From assembly GCA_965219485.1 (NCBI GenBank), contig OZ244774.1, positions 248,001-312,000 on the forward strand: a DNA stretch of 64,000 nt, written 5' to 3'. A program made the position numbers and the translations under genes. Source of the stretch: UBA8337 sp937907245. Its GTDB lineage: Bacteria; Pseudomonadota; Alphaproteobacteria; RS24. Shown piece by piece: positions 48,884 to 57,428 of this stretch (position 1 is the first letter of the stretch; every line of letters begins with the position of its first letter). The notes under the pieces were generated by a model. It did not search any database and was not told the DNA's origin. It worked only from the letters and a program-made list of their open reading frames with translations.

Positions 48884-51800
48884 TGTGGATGGTTGATATT
48901 TCCATTCGCCGACCGGTCTTTGCGATCATGGTTATTGGCGGATTGATGGCATTGGGTTTTATTTCTGTTGGGCGTTTGGGGGTCGACCTATTTCCTAACG
49001 TAGCTTTTCCGTATGTTTCAGTTACTACGACCTTGGAAGGCGCCGGTCCAAAGGCAATAGAAACCGAAGTCACAGATGTCATTGAAGAAAATGTCAACAC
49101 TATTTCCGGCATAACTAAATTACGATCAACAAGCTCTGAGGGAATGTCTCAAGTCCTAATTGAGTTTGCCCTTAATGAGGATGTAAATGTAAAGGCACAG
49201 GATGTTCGTGATAAAATAAGTCTTGCACGCAGGGACCTTCCCATAGATGTCAATCCGCCAATCGTTGACAAAGTAGACCCGGACTCCGCGCCAATAATGT
49301 CCGTAATGGTTTCTGGGGATGTTCCCATTGGAGAGTTAACAACATTTGCCGACGAAGTCGTAAAGGAAGCGCTTCAAAAGTTGTCCGGGGTTGGATCGGT
49401 GACTTTAATCGGGGGGCGAAAACGGGAAATTCGCATATGGTTAGATGCGAAAAAAATGCGCAGTTACGAGGTAACCGCAGAAGACGTTGTAAATGCTATT
49501 AGAGCCGAACATACTGAAATCCCAAGCGGTAGGCTGGAGACAGGTTTTGGCGCGCGGGAATATTCTGTAAAAACTGTATCAGAGGCCAAAACACCTGAAG
49601 AGTTTGCAGCCCTAGTTGTCGCCTTTAGACCCAATGGTTTGGCCACGCGGGTTGGCGATGTTGCCACGATTGAAGATGGATTAGAGGACGAACGCTCCTA
49701 TGCGATACTAAATGGCAAGCGCGGTGTGAGTTTGGAGATACGGCGGCAATCAGGAAAGAACACCGTTACGGTTGCTCACGCAGTAAAAAAAGAACTGGAG
49801 ATATTACGGGCTGATACACCTTCGGAAATCGAAATGGTTGCTGCCCGCGATGTTTCACGGTTTATTGAATCCTCTATTGCAGATGTCGGCCACGAATTAC
49901 AAATCGCAATTGGATTGGTTATTTTTGTTACTTTTTTCTTTCTTTTGAATTGGCGCGCCACCTTAATCGTTGCAATCGCGATTCCGACTTCGCTGGTTTC
50001 TACATTTTTTGGCTTTTATCTTATGGGCTTTACTATAAATATGCTCACATTGTTGGCCTTAACGGTTTCTATCGGTCTGTTGGTTGATGATGCCATTGTG
50101 GTTGTTGAGAGTATTCAAAAAGATATTGAGGCAGGCAGTTCCCCACTTCAAGCAGCACAAGAAGGGACTAAAAAGGTTGGATTAGCGGTACTCGCAGGGA
50201 CATTTGCAACACTTGCTGTATTCGTGCCGATTGCGTTTATGGAAGGGGTTGTTGGTCGTTTTTTCTTTGAGTATGGACTTGCCATTATTTTCTCTGTCTC
50301 TGTATCCTTACTTGTAGCACTTACGCTCACGCCTATGTTGAGTTCAAGATACCTTCACCAAGAAGGTCAACAATTTGGTATATTTACGCCTATCGAAAAA
50401 TTTCATATGGGAATGTCAAACCTGTATGGCAAAAGCTTAACCTTTTGTGTGCGTTGGCGTTACATGATCCTTGCACTTGCTGTCGCAAGCGTTTTCCTAG
50501 GGGGGTGGTTTGCAAAACAAATCCCCGCTGGTTTTACATCAAATGCAGATCGCAGCGAATTTATGGGCACCATTGAATTACCCTTAGGTTATGGAATAGA
50601 GAAAGCAAAAGAGTCATCCAAAAAAGTCTATGAAGCACTAAAAGCAACGCCGTATGTTACCGATGTTTTTGTAACCGCAGGTGCAGGTTCTCAGGCCAAG
50701 GTGAACCAATTGGGTTTATACGCGCGACTTGAAGCAAAACAAGGCCGAACAGTAAATCAGTTTGTTATCATGGATACTGCAAGAAAAGCTATTGCAGATA
50801 AATTACCTGAGATCAGCAAAATGACGATCATTGAAGTGCCATGGGTTTCTGGCGGCGGTATAGGGACTGCGGATATAGAACTTTCTGTAGGGGGCAAAGA
50901 TTTAACGAAACTACAAGAATACACCGATAACATTGCCGCGCAGATGAAAAAGACAAATCAATTTGCCGATGTGAGGACGAGCTTTGAAAGCGGACGCCCG
51001 GAATACCGGATAGAACTTGATCGTATTCGTGCAGGAGATATGGGCGTATCTGCGAAGTCATTGGCGAATACTGCGCGTATTGTAATAGGTGGTATGGACG
51101 TAGGGACTTTTGAAGATCAGGGTAAAAGATACGATGTTAGGGTCCGTCTAGACGAGCCCCAACGCCAAGACGTAAGTCAACTCGAATTAGTTCAAATTCG
51201 CTCTAAAGATGGATTGCTTATTGATTTGGATTCCATATCCGATACTAAATTGACGACTAGTCTGTCTCAGATCGAACGACAAAATCGTGTACGGAAAATT
51301 TCCATTTTGGCGAATTCGGCACCTGGTGTTGCCTTAGGTGAGGCAACCGCCACGTTGGAAAATATTATTGACGCGCATGTTACGCCAAAAGGCTTCTCTC
51401 TCTCTTTTGACGGAATGGCACGACGGATGAAAGAATCCGGTTCCGCCATCGTCTTTGCCCTTTTGTTCGCGTTGCTCGCTTTGTACATGGTTCTTGCCAG
51501 CCAATTTAATAGCTTTGTCCAGCCATTGATTACTATGATAACAGCCCCTCTGTCGTTTTCAGGGGCGTTTGCAATGCTCTATTGGGGAAATCAAGAAATG
51601 TCATTATTTGCCCAAATTGGCCTCATCGGCTTAATGGGAATTGTAATGAAAAATGGTATTCTATTGCTTGATCGAACAAATCAACTAATAGAAGAAGGTT
51701 TAGAATTGAAAGAGGCTGTGCTGCAATCTGGCCCAGAACGGCTACGACCAGTTTTAATGACTGCCTTAGCTGCAATATTTGGAATGATCCCCATTGCAAT

Positions 51801-51972
51801 GTCCGTATCTGATGGTGCGGAATGGAGGAATTCTTTGGGCTATCTCATTATAGGTGGCCTCACGTCATCCACATTATTGACATTGTTTGTAGTGCCCGCA
51901 GCTACCATGGTACCGCAAGATATCTCCAACTTGTTTGGTAGACTTGCGGGCATGTTTTCTAAGCAAGTATAG
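48883..51972 (+). CDS. RND efflux transporter permease (AcrB/HAE1-like)
   Basis: 1029 residues, full length for a hydrophobe/amphiphile efflux pump. It begins IRRPVFAIMVIGGLMALG (TM1). TM4 has the proton-relay pair Asp402-Asp403 in LLVDDAIVVVES. Two large periplasmic loops and two sets of helices show the internal duplication. The C-terminal half includes MLYWGNQEMSLFAQIGLIGLMGIVMKNGILLLDRTN. Proton-driven export in concert with the adaptor. Substrate unknown; the two hotdog genes suggest a carboxylic or fatty acid. Confidence 0.94.
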   Translation: MWMVDISIRRPVFAIMVIGGLMALGFISVGRLGVDLFPNVAFPYVSVTTTLEGAGPKAIETEVTDVIEENVNTISGITKLRSTSSEGMSQVLIEFALNEDVNVKAQDVRDKISLARRDLPIDVNPPIVDKVDPDSAPIMSVMVSGDVPIGELTTFADEVVKEALQKLSGVGSVTLIGGRKREIRIWLDAKKMRSYEVTAEDVVNAIRAEHTEIPSGRLETGFGAREYSVKTVSEAKTPEEFAALVVAFRPNGLATRVGDVATIEDGLEDERSYAILNGKRGVSLEIRRQSGKNTVTVAHAVKKELEILRADTPSEIEMVAARDVSRFIESSIADVGHELQIAIGLVIFVTFFFLLNWRATLIVAIAIPTSLVSTFFGFYLMGFTINMLTLLALTVSIGLLVDDAIVVVESIQKDIEAGSSPLQAAQEGTKKVGLAVLAGTFATLAVFVPIAFMEGVVGRFFFEYGLAIIFSVSVSLLVALTLTPMLSSRYLHQEGQQFGIFTPIEKFHMGMSNLYGKSLTFCVRWRYMILALAVASVFLGGWFAKQIPAGFTSNADRSEFMGTIELPLGYGIEKAKESSKKVYEALKATPYVTDVFVTAGAGSQAKVNQLGLYARLEAKQGRTVNQFVIMDTARKAIADKLPEISKMTIIEVPWVSGGGIGTADIELSVGGKDLTKLQEYTDNIAAQMKKTNQFADVRTSFESGRPEYRIELDRIRAGDMGVSAKSLANTARIVIGGMDVGTFEDQGKRYDVRVRLDEPQRQDVSQLELVQIRSKDGLLIDLDSISDTKLTTSLSQIERQNRVRKISILANSAPGVALGEATATLENIIDAHVTPKGFSLSFDGMARRMKESGSAIVFALLFALLALYMVLASQFNSFVQPLITMITAPLSFSGAFAMLYWGNQEMSLFAQIGLIGLMGIVMKNGILLLDRTNQLIEEGLELKEAVLQSGPERLRPVLMTALAAIFGMIPIAMSVSDGAEWRNSLGYLIIGGLTSSTLLTLFVVPAATMVPQDISNLFGRLAGMFSKQV

Positions 51973-52250
51973 ATAGTAACCGATTTAGCACGCAAATTTC
52001 GGTTCCAGCAGTTGGCTTGCATGCACCGTTATGTCCAGAGGCACATGGTGTTGTTGCCTTTTTGGAGCGTACAAAACGTATTCGGTCCATTTCAGGGTCT
52101 AATGAAAATTGAATGGAAATGGCATATCGTGATTGAGGTCATGTAGGCTTATGCCAAAAAGAGACATGCTGTATTAGTCGAAATTAGTTGTGTTACTGAA
52201 TCGAAACTGATGTTTTTCCGAAGTAAACAGCAAATCAAAGTGGTTGCCAG

Positions 52251-52262
52251 CCCCCGCAACCA
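52251..52262 (+). repeat. 12-bp copy of the tRNA-fMet 3' end
   Basis: CCCCCGCAACCA, identical to 43161-43172, directly followed by a strong terminator as expected behind a tRNA gene. Perhaps the remnant of an older tRNA end. Confidence 0.6.
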
Positions 52263-52265
52263 AGA

Positions 52266-52291
52266 ACCCCCGCTGAAAAGCGGGGGTTTTT
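52266..52291 (+). terminator. rho-independent terminator
   Basis: ACCCCCGCT and AGCGGGGGT pair over 9 bp around GAAA-type loop, followed by TTTTT. May be the original tRNA-fMet terminator displaced by the island, or may end the RND operon. Confidence 0.9.
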
Positions 52292-52317
52292 TGTTGTGGG
52301 GCTAACGGATTCTAACC

Positions 52318-52381
52318 TAGGTTCACGCTAAAAGGGCTTTGCTTCTAAAGGAAGCTCTAGCCCGCCTTGCGCCTTCTTAGG
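52318..52381 (+). repeat. hairpin element copy 1 joined to tRNA-fMet 3' end
   Basis: About 64 bp beginning TAGGTTC (same as the tRNA T-arm) and ending CTTAGG just before the 19-bp tRNA 3' end. Nested pairing GGGCT/AGCCC and GCTTC/GGAAGC is visible. A diverged copy is at 53621-53683. Confidence 0.72.
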
Positions 52382-52400
52382 AATCCTACCCCCGCAACCA
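52382..52400 (+). repeat. right attachment repeat (attR-like)
   Basis: AATCCTACCCCCGCAACCA, identical to 43154-43172, the T-arm/acceptor 3' strand of tRNA-fMet with CCA. Marks the right end of the island. Confidence 0.85.
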
Positions 52401-52590
52401 AAAAACAATTAAAATCAATTCCTTAAACTGCCTCACAAGGGCGGTTTTTCTTTTCATCTACCCTAAACTACCGATAAACGATCGGTTCTGGACGCCAAAG
52501 GAATTTGAGTAGCATTTGATGTTTTAGGTCGGTATTGTGTACGGATAGGATTTTAGCTTACGAAAAATGCTCGAACAGTGAGAAAAAATT

Positions 52591-53430
52591 ATGTACCTAA
52601 AAAAAGTTGGCGTTGTGTTGGTATGTCTTCTAACCGTCGGCGGTTGTGTCGGTACACCCGCACATTTTAAAAACACATCTTTAGATAGATCTCAAATTAG
52701 ACTGCTGGAAAAATATAATATTAATTCTGGAGACGATTACGGTTTAGCTTTAACTGAGACGGAGACATATAATCTTACTAGAGATTATTGGGGTGTGATA
52801 ACGCTAGCTAAATTAAGGATTGAGGCAGAAAGTAAAGGGATGTCGGTCCGATCTTATTTGGATGAACAAGCAAGAAAAAAACTTGAACGCGATAAGTATA
52901 GAAATGAGATGCGTGACAAATTGGCGGCTGGCTCAAAATCAGATACTTCACTTAATCTCCAAGAGCCAATATACCTAACCTGTTCGAGGGTATCTCGGAG
53001 ACCAATGGATGGAGCGACAGCAAGAAGTGTCAGCTATGTGACGCTGCGAAGTAAGACACTAGATTATGTAGAAATTTACGACCGATTTAGCAGCGCTGCT
53101 GGGCAGATCGACCAACGTGACACCTTTTTTGAAAAGCCAATTGATGTAACTCGTTTCAAAATAAAGGCTCTAAAAGGTGGGGGCGATATTCGCAACAATA
53201 TTACATTGGACCGAAGAGATTTAAAATTGACTCACATTGAATATTTGCGGTTCGGGTCGAAAATGACTGTCTATCCTAACAATGTCTATAGCTTTGGTTG
53301 TGATTTTTCGTCTCTGAAGACGTCGGATTGGCAAAAGAAAACGTTTGAAAATTATAAGAAAAAGCTATCCAATGCCAAGAAGCGCCGTGAAGAGAATTTG
53401 AAAATTGAACTGAAACGCAGGCAGTTTTAG
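52591..53430 (+). CDS. hypothetical lipoprotein (279 aa)
   Basis: Not recognised. A signal peptide with lipobox LTVGGC (Cys19) indicates a lipoprotein. The mature part has a charged helical region (about 70-125), a middle beta-rich part with LTCSRVSRRP and FGCDF (two cysteines that could form a disulfide), and a Lys/Arg-rich C-terminal helix. A+T-rich codon use like the island. It lies between two tRNA-fMet fragments, so may belong to a second, older insertion. Confidence 0.7.
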   Translation: MYLKKVGVVLVCLLTVGGCVGTPAHFKNTSLDRSQIRLLEKYNINSGDDYGLALTETETYNLTRDYWGVITLAKLRIEAESKGMSVRSYLDEQARKKLERDKYRNEMRDKLAAGSKSDTSLNLQEPIYLTCSRVSRRPMDGATARSVSYVTLRSKTLDYVEIYDRFSSAAGQIDQRDTFFEKPIDVTRFKIKALKGGGDIRNNITLDRRDLKLTHIEYLRFGSKMTVYPNNVYSFGCDFSSLKTSDWQKKTFENYKKKLSNAKKRREENLKIELKRRQF

Positions 53431-53597
53431 TCAATTTTTGGAGACTACATACCTCTAATGTCGCGCAACCCTTGATTGAGGGTGAATTGCCCAGCCTCAT
53501 TATTGACAATTATTATTATCCAAGTTGAATTGGTTACCGTCATCTAGACAGCCTTATGGTTTACAAACTGGGTTTAAGGTAAATTTTAGAAAGTTTT

Positions 53598-53626
53598 GTC
53601 AGGCTCATAACCTGAAGGTCGTAGGT
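53598..53626 (+). repeat. 29-bp internal tRNA-fMet fragment
   Basis: Identical to 43122-43150: anticodon arm, variable loop and 5' side of the T-arm of tRNA-fMet. No acceptor stem on either side, so not a functional tRNA. Confidence 0.88.
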
Positions 53627-53683
53627 CCACGCGAAAAGGGTTTTGGCTTTCGCAGGAAGCTTTAGCCCGCCTTGCGCCTTCTT
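53621..53683 (+). repeat. hairpin element copy 2
   Basis: Diverged copy of 52318-52381; the last about 25 bp before TTAGGA are identical. GGGTT replaces GGGCT opposite AGCCC, keeping the stem with G-T pairing. No tRNA 3' end follows here. Confidence 0.7.
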
Positions 53684-53797
53684 AGGACGCTTATTCCAGT
53701 AACGGCACGGAATAAAGCGCAAATTAAGCGACGCAACCAAACTTTTCACGAGGTCGCGTCGCCTAATCAGTTATCGGCTGCTTAACACGAGCTAGGC

Positions 53798-54450
53798 CTA
53801 GAAATAATAGCTAGCCGAAACTTCGAAAACCTTTGAATCTTGCGTATACCCAATGTCATCTTCGGCTGCTTCAGTTGTCACATAAAAACCGCTGAGGCCA
53901 AAGTTAGGCCCAAATGTTTGGTTCAAGCCCAGGCCAATTGTTCGGTCATCGAATAGGTCGTCAACATTCGTTGATAGATAAGCCTCAAAGCTCAAGCCAT
54001 TGCCAAGCCCCGCCCATAGGTGAAATCCAAATACTCGTTGGTTTCGTCTGGGGTGGATGTGTCGGATTCTGGGATGTCACTTTTGCACTCCGTGGATTCA
54101 TCGCTTGTTCGAACGCCGACACTATATCCGGTTCCAATGCCCGCGAGGACGTCCACGCGCATCGAATGGTAGGTTGCGCCGAGTTGCAGTTTATCTGTTT
54201 GGCACAATTCATTATCGAGGTGAAAATCGTATTGGGTTTCATGGTCTAGAAACCCCAATTTAAGGCTTACCTTATCTGAGATAAAATACTCACCTTCAAA
54301 GGTAATGGTGTCGACATCCGTATCCAGTTCGCCATCTTCGCCGTCACCAGATGTGATGGCATAAGAGACCGAACCTAGGTGCAAGCTTTCCTGTGCGGCA
54401 ACGGGAAAGGCCAACAAAGAAGCGAATAGACAATATTTTAAAATATTCAT
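53798..54450 (-). pseudogene. outer-membrane beta-barrel protein gene, frameshifted
   Basis: Two consecutive frames make one porin-like protein. The first (54450-53992) has a signal peptide ending PVAAQ and alternating barrel strands, and stops after DFTYGRGLAMA. The second (from about 53995 to 53798) continues GLSFEAYLSTN and ends SASYYF, the terminal Phe of barrel proteins. Adding one G in the GGG near 54020 restores AGLGNGLSFEAY. Total about 217 residues. A sequencing error or a real mutation are both possible. It resembles small porin-family proteins; no closer family is claimed. Confidence 0.75.
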
Positions 54451-54631
54451 TTTTTATTCCTTTTTATTTTTATTAGATATTCATCGTTACATAGAATTCG
54501 GCCCACTGTCTACTTTTGGTCTAACCTGTTCAGTCTAAAATTAAGAGTGTTAAGAAAGCGTTTCCCCATTCCCACACCCCTTACGACAGGCTATAGATGC
54601 CCTCTTTGCAATTCGAAAGACAGCTCCGTTT

Positions 54632-56458
54632 ATGGCCGCCAGCCCTCCCATTCTTTATGTTGATGACATTCATCTCACGCACGGCGTTCAGCCTCTGCTA
54701 GATGGTGCGGGCCTGTCGGTTAGCCGCGAAGACCGCATTTGCTTGGTTGGGCGCAATGGTTCCGGCAAGTCTACTCTGCTTAAAATCATCGCCGGCCTTG
54801 TGGATGCCGATGACGGCGAGCGCTTTGTGCAACCCGGCATCGCCATTGAATATTTAGCCCAAGACCCAAGTTTTGACGGCTTTAAAACTGCCGAAGACTA
54901 TGTGCTGCAAGATGTGCTGAATAATGAAGACCGCCAACGCGCCTTCCAGCTTATGGCCGATTTGCATGTCACGCCAGAGGCCGACTTGGCGCCGCTATCT
55001 GGCGGCGAGCGTCGGCGTGTGGCTTTGGCCAAGGCGATGGCAACGCAGCCCGAAATTTTGCTGCTCGATGAGCCTACCAACCATTTGGATCTGCCGGCCA
55101 TCGAATGGCTCGAGCAGGCTTTGCGCCAAATTAACTCGGCCCTTGTTTTGGTTAGCCATGATCGGCGCTTTCTCTCGAATATGGCCAATCAAACGGTTTG
55201 GCTCGACCGCGGCAAAACCAAGATTATGCGCAAGAGCTTTGCGTTTTTTGAAGATTGGCGCGATGAAGAATTGGAGCGCGAAGCCAGCGAGCAGCATAAA
55301 TTGGCGCGCAAAATTGCCCGTGAAGAAGATTGGGTTCGCTATGGGGTAACCGCGCGGCGCAAGCGCAATGTGAAGCGCATGGGCGATTTGTCGAATTTAC
55401 GCAAACAACAACGCGATTATCGCGGCCCCCAAGGGGCTATGGATGCCGTCATGCAGGCGGGCGCGCAATCGGGCAAGTTGGTGGTGAAGGCCGATGAAAT
55501 TTACAAGACGTTCGGCGATAAGAAAATTGTTGAGAATTTTAGCACGCAAGTGAAACGCGGCGCCCGAATTGGCCTAATTGGCGCCAATGGCGCGGGCAAA
55601 ACGACTTTGCTCAATTTGCTGCTTGGCAAGCTGGAACCGGATAGCGGCAATATACGCTTGGGCAAAAACCTGACGCCCCTAGTGCTGGACCAGCAGCGTG
55701 TTGGCATTAAACAAGACTGGAACGTGAAGGATGCGCTGACTGATGGCTCTGGCGACCGCGTGCCGCTGGGCGACGACAGTATGCATGTCATCGGCTATAT
55801 GAAAAACTTCCTGTTTCACCCCGTTCAGATGCGCACACCGGTTTCGGTGCTTTCGGGCGGCGAGCAGGCACGGCTGTTTTTGGCCCGCGGTCTGCGCCAG
55901 CCCTCTAATCTGCTGGTCATGGATGAGCCGACCAATGATCTCGACCTCGAAACCCTCGACCTGTTGCAAGAGATGATTGGCGCCTATGAGGGCACTGTCA
56001 TTCTCGTGAGCCATGACCGCGATTTTCTGGATCGCACGGTCACCAGCGTGTTTAACGCTGAGGGGGAGGGAAAATGGCTCGAATATGCTGGCGGTTATTC
56101 CGATATGAAGGTGCAGCAAAAAGCCAAGCTTAAAAATCAAGGCAAAGAGGCGGATGCGGCAAGTCTTGCGGCGACGAAGACCGACGGAGAGGGCAGCCCC
56201 CAGGCGCCCAAACCTGCCCCAGGCAAAATGAGTTATAAGCATAAGTTTCGGCTAGAAAAACTGCCAAGCGAAATGGACAGCCTAGCTGCGGGAATAGCAA
56301 AATTAGAAACCATATTGGCCGATGCGGAGCTGTTTACCAAGGCACCAGAGAGATTTGATGCCGCCGTCAAAAAGCTTGCCAAAGCACAGGCTGATTTGGC
56401 CGCTGCTGAAGAAGAATGGTTGGAACTGGAAGTTTTGCGCGAAGGGCTAGACACTTAA
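54632..56458 (+). CDS. ABC-F family ATPase (Uup-like)
   Basis: 608 residues, two ATP-binding cassettes without membrane domains. First cassette: Walker A GRNGSGKST at 40-48, signature LSGGERRRVALAKA, Walker B LLLDEPTNHLD. Second: GANGAGKTT, LSGGEQARLFLARG, LVMDEPTNDLD. The linker between them is the ABC-F arm region. The C-terminal coiled coil (about 530-600) is typical of Uup. ABC-F proteins act on the ribosome; this one is probably a translation or recombination-related factor. Confidence 0.93.
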   Translation: MAASPPILYVDDIHLTHGVQPLLDGAGLSVSREDRICLVGRNGSGKSTLLKIIAGLVDADDGERFVQPGIAIEYLAQDPSFDGFKTAEDYVLQDVLNNEDRQRAFQLMADLHVTPEADLAPLSGGERRRVALAKAMATQPEILLLDEPTNHLDLPAIEWLEQALRQINSALVLVSHDRRFLSNMANQTVWLDRGKTKIMRKSFAFFEDWRDEELEREASEQHKLARKIAREEDWVRYGVTARRKRNVKRMGDLSNLRKQQRDYRGPQGAMDAVMQAGAQSGKLVVKADEIYKTFGDKKIVENFSTQVKRGARIGLIGANGAGKTTLLNLLLGKLEPDSGNIRLGKNLTPLVLDQQRVGIKQDWNVKDALTDGSGDRVPLGDDSMHVIGYMKNFLFHPVQMRTPVSVLSGGEQARLFLARGLRQPSNLLVMDEPTNDLDLETLDLLQEMIGAYEGTVILVSHDRDFLDRTVTSVFNAEGEGKWLEYAGGYSDMKVQQKAKLKNQGKEADAASLAATKTDGEGSPQAPKPAPGKMSYKHKFRLEKLPSEMDSLAAGIAKLETILADAELFTKAPERFDAAVKKLAKAQADLAAAEEEWLELEVLREGLDT

Positions 56459-56497
56459 ATACCCGCTCCGGCCCCATAGCGGCAGGATGGTTTGGCC

Positions 56498-56523
56498 GCT
56501 AGTTTTGAGGGCTAGTTTTGAGG
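56498..56523. repeat. 13-bp tandem duplication
   Basis: GCTAGTTTTGAGG twice, followed by a partial third copy, 40 bp after the ABC-F stop. Confidence 0.8.
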
Positions 56524-56634
56524 GCTAGGTGTTTCTTTCGTGGCAAGATAATCACATTTAATTAGATTATCTCCCCCTCTCTAGACTTCTTACTGCCTGA
56601 CGAATAATGTGCGGCATTCGTTTAGGGAGTTTAT

Positions 56635-57408
56635 ATGTTGTCTTTGGTACCTTCAGCGCGCCTAGCGCTTGCGGCCATTTTGGCTGTTTCCATTCCGGTT
56701 TCCGCAGCTGCCGCCGAAACTGGAAGAGATGTAATGGAGCGCGTTTACAAGCAATCCGATATTTTCCCTCAGTCTAAAGCCACCGTGCGCTTAAGTGTTT
56801 TGGATAAAAAGGGCCGTGAGCGGGAACGCTTTTTCGAGCTTCGGACAAAAAATGGCACGGGCTATAAGCGCAGTCTGGCAAAGTTTTTTAAGCCCGCCAA
56901 TGTAAAAGGCGTCGGGCTTGCTTCTCAAACCAACCAGAACACGCAAGTGAAGAAACAATGGGTTTATTTCCCATCTCTGAAAAGCGTCAAGCAATTGTCA
57001 GCTTCCGAGCAAGACGGCAGCTTCATGGGCTCAGATTTCTCGTATAGCGATATTGCAGGTCGCACGCTCGACCAAGACACGCACAAAATATTTCAAGAAG
57101 ACGAAAAGTTTTATGTCATCGAGAGCGTCCCCGTCGCGACGGAGGATGCCTATTCGAAATATTACACAACGATTTACAAATCGAACAATATCGTGCGCGC
57201 CGTAGCATTTTATGACCGCTCGGGCGATGAGTTGAAACGTCTTCAAAACCGCAAGTTGGTTAAAGTTGAAGGCGAGTTAGTCGTGGCCCTATCGGTTATG
57301 TCTAATTTAAAAACCGGTGGGTCTTCCACCATGGACCGCTCCAAAATTGATGTCAGTGTCAATTTTGGAGATAACGACGTTGGCCTGAAAGGCCTTAAGG
57401 CTAATTAG
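56635..57408 (+). CDS. outer membrane lipoprotein-sorting protein (LolA-like fold)
   Basis: 257 residues, periplasmic: signal peptide with cleavage near SAAAAE (about residue 27). The body matches the COG2834-type family (lipoprotein-sorting/LolA-like half-barrel), with GYKRSLAKFFKPANVKGVGL and KQWVYFPSLKSVKQLS. In genomes this type is often followed by an outer-membrane protein and an MMPL/RND transporter, as here. Probably carries a lipid or hydrophobic ligand across the periplasm; it is not the canonical LolA. Confidence 0.85.
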   Translation: MLSLVPSARLALAAILAVSIPVSAAAAETGRDVMERVYKQSDIFPQSKATVRLSVLDKKGRERERFFELRTKNGTGYKRSLAKFFKPANVKGVGLASQTNQNTQVKKQWVYFPSLKSVKQLSASEQDGSFMGSDFSYSDIAGRTLDQDTHKIFQEDEKFYVIESVPVATEDAYSKYYTTIYKSNNIVRAVAFYDRSGDELKRLQNRKLVKVEGELVVALSVMSNLKTGGSSTMDRSKIDVSVNFGDNDVGLKGLKAN

Positions 57409-57428
57409 TAGGCCTTGGAAAGAGTATT

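Larger units (their letters stand above)
51973..52590. other. right end of the island, no gene
   Basis: 618 bp without a supported gene. It holds a short tRNA 3'-end copy with terminator (52251-52291), a hairpin element (52318-52381), the right attachment repeat (52382-52400) and a weak terminator (52429-52450, CTGCC/GGCGG then TTTTT). The first 270 bp show nothing recognisable. Confidence 0.7.
53431..53797. other. intergenic region with tRNA-fMet fragment, no gene
   Basis: 367 bp. Contains the 29-bp tRNA fragment (53598-53626) and hairpin element copy 2 (to about 53683). Nothing else recognised. Confidence 0.7.

Noticed and set aside
53598..53626. Possible second tRNA-fMet gene
   Set aside because: Only the anticodon arm and half of the T-arm are present; no acceptor or D-arm.
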